From NCBI GenBank assembly GCA_030142905.1, contig JASJOG010000067.1:1240001-1304000 (forward strand): DNA of 64,000 nucleotides, in the 5' to 3' direction. Numbering within the stretch: position 1 is the stretch's first letter; each line of letters starts with the position of its first letter. Under the pieces are notes generated by a model that saw nothing but the letters and a program-made list of their open reading frames with translations, was not told the origin of the DNA and ran no database searches. This stretch comes from Heliopora coerulea. Taxonomy: Eukaryota > Cnidaria > Anthozoa > Scleralcyonacea > Helioporidae. A program made the translations under genes and the position numbers. This document shows, piece after piece, positions 43,919-64,000 of the stretch.

Positions 43919-44742
43919 GTAATTTATAAAATCTTAAAGAAATATTTACAGAAGTTTTAAATCAGGACAAGGACTGGTAACTTCAGTCTAGGTCATGGTT
44001 TCCATGCCAGCTAAAGTCGACAAAACAACTGAAATCAACGCAACATTAAAGAGATGGTCTTTGATTTCATGTGGTCCAATGAGTTATGGATGCGCGTGGA
44101 AGTTTGAGGAGCAGAAAAGAAAAGTAAATAGCCTTGAGTTACACCAGAGTTATCACTGCTATCCAAACTTCCCAAGTGCAGTTGTGACTCAATGGAGCAC
44201 ACCAAGTCCAGGACTATTTCTTTTATAACAGAATGGCACACAAAATAACGGAAAACAAACTATTGTAGTTCGCTGATTAAAATTTACTTCCTTCAAAAAA
44301 TTCCCTTTCTTTAGCCACAAATTCGAACCATTATTGAATGTCCGCTTAGAGGTTGGGTGATCTACCCAGCCTCGGGGTTTGGACTTTTTGTCGTCAATAA
44401 TTATTCCCAAAACGAGGTTAGGCACTCGAAGTAGTTAGAAATTTTTTTTAAAGTGTTTCCTGCGCTATTTCTCGTGTTCTATAGAGAGGTGAAGCACTTC
44501 TCGGCTCATTCATAGCTATGCTTGGGACCTATGGCAAAGCTTGAGATAGCAACTGGTTATGCTATGCAAATTTAAAACTTACATGATATGACTTGTTCTT
44601 ATGCTTAGCTAGACCACTGCTCTGAGCTTTGTTGCTGATGTACAACAGGAAAAAATGAAATTGTGGCACGTCTACGTCGAATTGTGGAGGTTTAGGAAGG
44701 GGTAAATGAGTGAATTATATATTAGTTCAATTTTCTATACAG

Positions 44743-46223
44743 AAATCGATGTAACATTGGAGACACTGTCCAATACAATAACCTACAACTATGCAGCCAT
44801 AAACTGCTGGTCAGATCAAAGACGACTTTGCCGCTCGAAAGAAATTTTCAAAAATGGAAACACGTCGGTTTGGGGAGTTGTAGCTGGTGATCATTGGGTA
44901 CCATTGGTGAACAGCCCGAATGACTGGATACAAATTGGTAAGTAAGATATCGTAAAAGCTTTATACCCATGAATGTTTCTAGATGTATCTACTCATCTTC
45001 CGTTGTCAGCTTTTTAAAGATTGTCAACGGTCCAAGTGTGATGACAATTTCCATTGTCAAGACTTGTTGATGTTCACACTTTCGTGACTGACGACGAGAA
45101 CTCTAATATTTTACTCTTGTTAACGACAGACGACTTTATTCGTCAAGGTAGACCTCCAGTTGCCAAAGTGTTAAAAACTATATCCTTAAACCCTTCCTGA
45201 TTGACCACGAATAGTTCACAAGTTAACTCTGGTTAACGTCAAACAATTTTACTCTTCAAGAGAGAACTACATTTACGAAAATGTTAAAAACTGTCTCCTT
45301 AACACTTTCCTGACTGACCACAAGTCTTCTAACCTTTTACTCTTGTTAACGCCAGACGGTTTACTCGTCAAGGGAGACCTCCAGTCGCCCAAGTGTGAAT
45401 CACCTTTATGTTGGCTGATCACGTGAAGACCGTTAGGCTTGTTCATGAGGGTTCATGAGAGCCCACGTAGTGTTGTTGTGGGACTCAGATGCATTCGGCC
45501 GCGTTCCAATTTAGGGGTCTGTGAAATCTTTCATTCTACGACTGAGGCCGTTTTTCAGTCCGTATGCAGAGTTACGCATGCTGATTGGCTGCTGGATGGT
45601 CCGAGATCTTACGATATCGGACCGACTCAATACGATTTTTATTTCGGACGGGTAAGTTTCGGCGGGAGAGTCTTCAAGCTTATTTTAATGAAAGTTAATG
45701 AGAATTAATCATCTATTATGAAAATTCTGATTAATAAAATATGCTGGAACACTATCACTGGATTTGCTTAAAGCTAGTTGTATGAATGTACGATAAATGA
45801 ATGATTAACTAGTGGATACAAGAAGCCCTACGAACGAGCTATTAGGTAAGGTAAACAGCAATATATGATTTTGAAAAACTAGTTAAAGAAGCGAAGGAAA
45901 ACCAACTAAAAAGCAATATAATGAATTCCTTATTGACCTTTGTTTGCTCGGTCCGTACTGGAAAGTATTTACCTTCGGTTTTTCCACACAAGCCTCGCTC
46001 CTTCGTCGCTCAGTCTTTACGAAAACCTCAGGCAAATGCTTTCCCGCACGGAGCGCGCTCTTGGTTGATAAATATTTATTGCTTTTTCATTTTTAACCAG
46101 GTGACTCTCATCGACGAACGTGTCGTCTTCATAGCGAATTAGGATCTAAGCCTTCCTGGGGAGTGACAAACACTGCTGATATCGTGAAAGGAAAAGTGGC
46201 TTGCTGCAGGATTGAATCACGGG
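44743..46223 (+). CDS. Module D copy 2 (exons 44743-44937 and 46101-46223)
   Basis: Second copy of the unrecognised module: NTITYNYAAINCWSDQRRLC, RSKEIF, WVPLVNSPNDWIQIG at the junction, then RRTCRLHSELGSKPSWG and ACCRIES. The Cys of SKEIC in copy 1 is replaced by Phe here, and the Cys before WDRW in copy 1 by Gly, so one possible disulphide pair changed together. The frame is open. The donor after 46223 is in phase 1 but no downstream exon was recognised, so the C-terminus of region B is missing or unseen. Confidence 0.55.
45085..45400. repeat. 113-bp tandem repeat, about 2.8 units
   Basis: Units begin at about 45090, 45202 and 45315 with TGAC(C/G)AC.A and contain TTTTACTCTTGTTAACG, ACTCGTCAAGGGAGACCTCC and GTTAAAAACT..TCCTTAA. 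Solitary related copies lie at about 25985-26125 and 46235-46320. Confidence 0.7.
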
Positions 46224-47639
46224 GTGAGACCATTAAGCCTTACCGGTCAGCACCCGTTAACACCAAACGAGTTTGCTCGTCAAGGGTAGACGTGTCTGAC
46301 GGAAAAGGGTTTACAAATAAAGGTTATATACCGTGACCAAGGTGTTTAAGCGAAAATGAACTTAAGGGCGAAGCCCGAAGGTTGATATATCGCTTAAACC
46401 CCCCCCCCCCCTCCCCCCCACTACAGTCGAAGATTAGTTTGACTGACCTTAATAACTATAGAAACAGAATGAAGTTTAGACCAAAAACCACAACCAGAGG
46501 ACAATTTGAAAAAGTAAAGAATAAAACACAGACCGAAAATTGTCATCTTGTGACTTGATATTCAAGTTGGAACAAGAAACAGACAAGTTGAAAAACGGTA
46601 ATATTTCGGCTCTATTTCAGAGTCATCATCAGACCAAGATGTTTACAAAGTAAGCTTTGTAAACATCTTGGCTGAATATAAAATTAATAAAATTATGATA
46701 AAAATTATAAGATAATAAAATTAAAGTAATAAAAAATTATAAAATCCAATAACAAAATTCTTGGCTGAATTTTCAAAATTTTAGCCTCGTTGGCTGGGTT
46801 GAAGTTCTCCATGCAATGAACTGAATTCTCTTTGAACACAACACGACACAACTGCTCGTTTATCAAATATCACAGAAGACATCACTTCACGTACCTGTAC
46901 ATATCTTTTCTCTGATTGGAGACTAATTTATCTGAGAAAATTTAATTAAAACCTAAGTTTAGCAAATATTAACACACTCGTCTAGGGTGTACACCTATTT
47001 CTATCATACGAATGCATGCTGACATTTTCCATGTAAAGCATGTATAAGCGGATGTAAGTCAGTTGTAATGACATCGCCACGACTTCAACACGAAGGCTGA
47101 CACCTCATACACAGTGAAGTTGAACTAACAAACACAAACAACTTGGTATATTACTTCATTGTTCAAAAGCTATCTTGTAAAATATGTATTAACAAAGTTA
47201 CTCTATTTCAGTATTTTTGGTTTGTTTTTCGAACGCCGTTTCATTAATGTGCCAAACTCAATCCGTGCAGGAATTTTGAACAGGAGACGAACGGCATCGA
47301 GATCAATGAGGACCGACAGTCATTTAATTTGGGGCAGGTTCTTTTAGAAAGTATCACAGACGGTGAAAATATAATGTATAAGATCTTGGAGGAAGAGCAC
47401 TATAGTTAGACGGTGTGGAAATATACCAGGCCGGTCGTCTGACACTGATTCTCCGTCGATTTGCTCAGCTGAGGGAGACTAAAATCGGTCTAACTGGACA
47501 GTATGGCAACTTGTGTTCTCAATCATAACCCTAAGCAGCAGGCAGTAAACGTTTCATCTGGCTGAAATATAAAGAAATAAGAAAACTTTAAAATAGCTAA
47601 TTCAATGTAGATTACTTCAAGGTAAACGTCTATTCATGA

Positions 47640-48175
47640 TTTTCATTCACGAGTTGTGATGTTCAATTAAAACGAACAAGCAAGTGTCGAGCGAGTGAAT
47701 TTAGTCACACATCACAACAAATGAATAAAAACCGTACAAAGCATTGACTGCGGTGTAATTTGTTTATTATAAAAACACGGAGGTGGTAAAGTTGATTATA
47801 TAATGACACCAATGTTACCTTATTGCATTTAAGAACAGATTTTCTTCGTAAAATTAGTATATTGTTTGCAATGTAAACTTGTCTTCTTCATCAGTTCACA
47901 TGAAAATTATTCCAAATAAGATTCTCGTTGACTGTACTTTCCTTATACTGTCCTTTGACAATTTATACAGTTGCCAAAACATTAAAATCCTCAGCTTAAA
48001 ACCAGCTTGCCTCAAGGCAATTGAATGTTTCGGCGGAAAAACGTTGGCCAATGAGAACGTTGATACTTACGACCAATCAGGTCGCTGAGACAATACTTTT
48101 TGCTAATGAAAAACAAACCATACGACCAATCACAGCTTTACAATTTCAAGTGCACGACTTTTATTCGCACCATTC
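47640..48175 (+). repeat. Interspersed repeat R1, copy 2
   Basis: Same order of blocks as 22650-23215: GTATATTGTTTGCAATGTAA, ACAGTTGCCAAAACATTAAA, AACGTTGGCCAATGAGAACG, TACGACCAATCAGG. No coding potential seen. Confidence 0.65.
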
Positions 48176-49329
48176 GTCACGCCGTCCCCTCAATGCCTAA
48201 AATAATAATATAAGAAATACGTTAAATGTTCTTAAAACGTTATTCCAGCCAATTCAAGTTTGCGAAACGTTGTCCTTACACGCACCGTCGCCACACTGAG
48301 TAAAGGAAAATTGGAGGTGAGAAGAAATTGAAATCTGATGCAGAAGAAAGATATTGAAAATAAGCCACAAGCAGCACATTACCTACTGTAATTTCCACGC
48401 CATATTAAGGGAGAAACATTTCACGCTAAACAGGATCACAGAGCAATAGAAAGCATTGAGTGGACACAGTCTACAAGCGACCCCCATATCAGCTCACCTT
48501 CGCAATTGATGGTAGATTTATCGGAAAAAAAAAACTCCAGGAGGAATGATGAAGATACGCACTGAAGATTAAAAAACGGTGAAGAAGTTAGAAGCCTCAG
48601 ATCTGCCAACCTAGTCAGGCAGACTCGCGAGTGCTTCTTGGTGATCCAGTTCGTCTGGTGGGCCTGGTAAAATAGTCCAATTGAATGTGTCATTGTTTGC
48701 GTACAAGGTCAAAATACTCAATATTATGTTTGAAGAAAAGGAGGGTGCAGTGAGGAGCAGTGACTACTTGACTGGGGTAGTTTTAAGGTTCGAACTGTGG
48801 TGGGAGTAGTGGCGGTGAAGTCTACTGCCAACTGTGTTCCGACCACGTCCAAATGAATGAGTTTTCAAATCTACCCGTTTACATTTTACTGGAAAACATA
48901 TTAAATACTTGCGTTCACAAGAACGTTTTTGTGTCGTATTCGTCTGTCTACACGACAACGCAGAAAATCAAAATAGCCAAGATCTCCCATCAACATCGAA
49001 TGATCTTCTTGCAAGAGTATCCGTTTACGTGTGCCCCACACAACATCGCATCGTTTTCCGAAATCTTCGTTTCCAGTAATCACAAGTTTTAAAAGTGTTT
49101 TCGAAAGTCGCCATTTTCTGTGAAGGCGACTCCATCCAGCGACCGTTTATTCGTGTTGACGGAAAGCCAAAAGGTGTAAAAAGGTCGCATCTTCGAAAAA
49201 ATAGTGCTAACTTGAACACGTGACATCTGTCTGCAAGTTGACGGTCTAGTGGGAATATTCGAGATAAACTGAATGAAAATGAATTGATTTCAATCAGATC
49301 AAGTAGGCTCAATACAACTCAAACCTACT

Positions 49330-49570
49330 TACGGATGATCTGAATTTAAATGAATTAAATTTAAAGGGAATGGATTGGATGGAACTGAATTAAATTTAAT
49401 TGGATTGAATTGAATTTAACTGTATTAAGTAGAATTAAACTTTACTAAAGTGAATAGCTTATTACACTGACTTGAATTGAATGGTATTGAACTATATTGA
49501 ATTGAATTGAGCTGAAGTAAATTGAAATTAACTGTATTAAATTGAATTGAGATGTATTATATATCGAAAT
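49330..49570. repeat. GAATTGAATTGA-type simple repeat
   Basis: Imperfect pentanucleotide (TTGAA)n repeat upstream of gene C. Confidence 0.8.
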
Positions 49571-49863
49571 TACCTATATGACATTAAACTGAATTGAAAG
49601 ATTATTTCCAGAAGGCAACACTAACACTAAAACGAGAATTCTGATAAATGTGTTGGAAATTACTACGAAAAACAGTCAGTGTAAGAAGGCGTTTAGTTAA
49701 GGGGAAAAGAAACCGAGAACATCAATTTCCGCGTTTTTGACACTTCCTTTCCTTCATACGGTAGCTCCTGTCATTGGATAAAGGTGACACGAATTTAGAT
49801 TAAAAACAAACAATCACACAGAGAATATATTGAAATCGAATGTAAGTCGGACATGCATGTTCA

Positions 49864-50049
49864 CGACAAGTTCAGACACAAACCTTTTAGTCTAAAGACA
49901 CTAAATCGACAAGTCCTGCTTCGCTGAGAAACACTCTACTACCAATTTGTTACTTTAGATAATCGATTTAGATTAGTGTGCTTCGCTTCATGGTACCTCG
50001 AACAGTCGCCTACAAAGAAGACATCCAAGTCAAATCAAGTTCTTCTCGA
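49864..50049 (+). promoter_or_regulatory. Putative proximal promoter and 5' UTR of gene C
   Basis: CAGACACAAACCTTTTAGTC and CTAAATCGACAAGTC match the block before gene A (4013-4060), and GTCGCCTAC(A/G)AAGAAG is shared just before each start codon. The exact transcription start cannot be seen. Confidence 0.4.
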
Positions 50050-62191
<12,142 letters not shown>

Positions 62192-64000
62192 TAAGTGTTT
62201 GCGTGTCTGAGAGCTTTTCGCCAATCTACGCCAAAAGCGGAGGTATTGTGCGGGCGAGTAGTATACTTGCTTCACCAACGTCACATACTTAATCATTTAA
62301 AATAGTGAAATGGCTTGTGAAGGCTGAACGGACAACTGATCAATGATTTAAAATTTTCAGATTACGCTCAAAATTAAGATTTTTATTTTTCAGGCCATTT
62401 TTGCCTCGCTGAGTCACTAAGATTTTCAACTAACAGTAAGGACTTTAAGATCCACGAAATCAACTTGAACGACATCCTTTGAAATTTCGACATTTAAGGA
62501 AACCACGGTTTATTGACCACCATGCTTGACACTAGTGGCTCGTGTTATGACTCCTAAACGCTCCATTTCTCCAAAAATGATAGTAGACTCGGATTGAATT
62601 TAATCTTAAGTAACAGGTTTTTTTCACTCTGCAAACTGACGTCGTCCTTACGATGTGAAAATGGTCTGGGTGACGTTGTATGCACAACGACTACTGTGTT
62701 AAGAATGCTCTGGAGAATAAAAATTATTCATTCTCTTTGTTTTGCATGAAGAATTCTCTGGTTTAAAGTACGTCGTTGTTCAAGTCGACGCGGTAATCTT
62801 AAGGTTCTTGGTGTTTACTAGTGAACGTGGTTTTACGCTTGCGTAGAGTGAGTTTTGTTCTGTTGAGTTCTTTGCAAAAAAGACAGCAACATGAAGGTAG
62901 AAGATGAAAAAGACAACTGGAATTAAAGCGTGAAGTTTAATTCATTGCATTTTTCAGTTTTTAATTTTACAGCATTGAGGTCATTTACATTAAAGATACA
63001 AGAAATGGCTTAGTTTAGTTTCCTTGTTTTAAGGGATTTAAACTCTCCTCCCTTGAGCCTCACAATAATAAGAGAGTTGATTGTCATTGTCTTTATGTTC
63101 ACATAAATTTTATATGCATCTTTTTCCTTTAAATGAGAAAAGAACCTACTTTTTTAAAAACCTAGAATAACCAAGGGCTTGGTGGCCCCTCAAATCTCTC
63201 TTCCTGTGATAAAAAGTCTACGACGTCGTGAAGGACAATTGCGTCCAGAGTTTTGTCAGGGCTAAACAATATCTGCTGCCTATGTTTATGTGCAGTATGT
63301 GTAGGAAATCGTACAAACGAGATCAACTTTTAAACTTAAACCGCAGAGATTCCAACAGTTCTTCAGTTGCAGCATATTAGAGTGTCTAACACAACCCTTG
63401 TTCTCACTTGTTGTGACAAGTGTAGAACGAGTTTTTACAACAACATACCAACCTTGACGGCTCGCATCAAGTCTGTTATCCCTTTCTGGTACAACATTCC
63501 TGTGGGTGTCGCAGTTAGTTTAAACAACTCGTTACGCCTCCGCAACAGAACAACTAGCTACTAGTTTGGGACTTGACATTGAGCTCGTTGTAGATTGATG
63601 AAATTACGTTATTGTCACTCAAAACGTATTCCCAGACCAACTGGAAACACGCAGCGACGACATCTTGTGACAAACATGTGAGATATTTTAACCGTGTAGT
63701 AAGGATTAATTCCACATCAGTTTTGTTAGACTTTTGACCGGGAATATTGGATATATATAAATGCCAGTACAATGATGTAATAATGACTGGTTAATAATGT
63801 AACAAGCTCCTGTAATAAGCTCCAGGCATATTCCTCTTCCATCGACTCTGAAGATAACCACCCCTGAGGCCGTCAAACGTCAGTCTTCAGCAGTCATTCT
63901 TAAGGCTACACTAACCTGGACGATCTTCCTTCAACACGTACTCAGTCACATTATAGGAATCGATTTAATACAAATGCGAGCAAAATGCCATGTTATAAGA
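62192..64000. other. 3' UTR and flank of gene C
   Basis: A candidate polyadenylation signal AATAAA is at 62717-62722, about 525 bases after the stop. No exon recognised to the end of the window; open frames near 63367-63772 have no motif. A degenerate CTGAAGAT..TCAAACGTCAG hammerhead-like relic is at about 63848-63885. Confidence 0.45.

Larger units (their letters stand above)
29072..46223 (+). pseudogene. Region B: discoidin/EGF extracellular module cluster, partly broken
   Basis: Modules on the + strand in order: unrecognised module D (two exons), FA58C-1, FA58C-2, EGF-1, FA58C-3 (half), FA58C-4, EGF-2, FA58C-5, EGF-3, EGF-4, module D again. Boundaries are GT-AG, and module ends are in phase 1, the classic signature of shuffled extracellular modules. 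Discoidin plus EGF is the layout of MFG-E8, EDIL3 and many cnidarian secreted or membrane proteins. In-frame stops sit in FA58C-1, -4 and -5. I found no signal peptide, start or membrane helix. It may be one decaying gene, two genes, or a gene that skips the broken modules; all skips would preserve frame. Confidence 0.55.
46224..49860. other. Intergenic DNA between region B and gene C
   Basis: No exon recognised. Contents: C homopolymer (46400-46420), a Penelope-like end fragment with CTGATGATGAC..GCCGAAATATTAC on the minus strand (about 46600-46645), repeat R1 copy 2 (47640-48175) and an (AATTG/GAATT)n stretch (49330-49570). Confidence 0.5.

Noticed and set aside
29072..46223. Region B as an extension of gene A or part of gene C
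   Set aside because: Gene A has a stop codon at 24994 after its cytoplasmic tail, and gene C starts with its own signal peptide at 50050; B must be separate.

Overview
This is eukaryotic, intron-rich DNA from an invertebrate, most probably a cnidarian (coral or sea-anemone-like anthozoan). The reasons are the very short GT-AG exons encoding extracellular modules, the low GC, the many microsatellites, tRNA-derived SINEs, and relics of DIRS-like, Penelope-like, LINE and pogo/Tigger-like transposons. The lineage is inference; no species marker is present. All genes recognised are on the + strand, and the coding exons were assembled by hand from splice sites, reading phase and homology between copies.

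Layout: 1-2850 holds a decayed DIRS-like retrotransposon on the minus strand. 4167-24994 holds gene A, a complete 21-exon model (950 aa) for a CED-1/Draper/MEGF10-type receptor: signal peptide, EMI domain, about 16 EGF-like modules, one transmembrane helix, and a tail with an ITAM-like pair of YxxL motifs and two YVIP motifs. 24995-29071 is repeat-rich intergenic DNA with an inverted SINE cluster and an 892-bp pogo/Tigger-like element. 29072-46223 (region B) holds extracellular modules in one orientation: a two-exon Cys-rich module I do not recognise at each end, five FA58C/discoidin domains and four EGF-like domains between. Three discoidin domains have in-frame stops, one lacks its second exon, and one EGF has lost two cysteines, so B is at least partly a pseudogene. 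No signal peptide or membrane anchor was found for it.

46224-50049 is intergenic, repeat-rich, and ends in sequence resembling the region upstream of gene A. 50050-62191 holds gene C, a complete 11-exon model (495 aa) paralogous to A. It keeps the signal peptide, EMI, transmembrane and ITAM-like parts but has only five EGF-type modules. Its second intron has received a Penelope-like element with perfect 246-bp inverted terminal repeats. 62192-64000 is the 3' flank.

Biological reading (inference): receptors of the A/C type recognise and engulf dying cells or particles in animals, and EGF plus discoidin proteins such as MFG-E8 bridge phosphatidylserine to phagocytes. The window therefore looks like a tandemly duplicated engulfment-receptor locus flanking a block of discoidin/EGF exons. 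In symbiotic anthozoans such a locus could be relevant to particle or symbiont uptake, but nothing in the sequence shows that directly.
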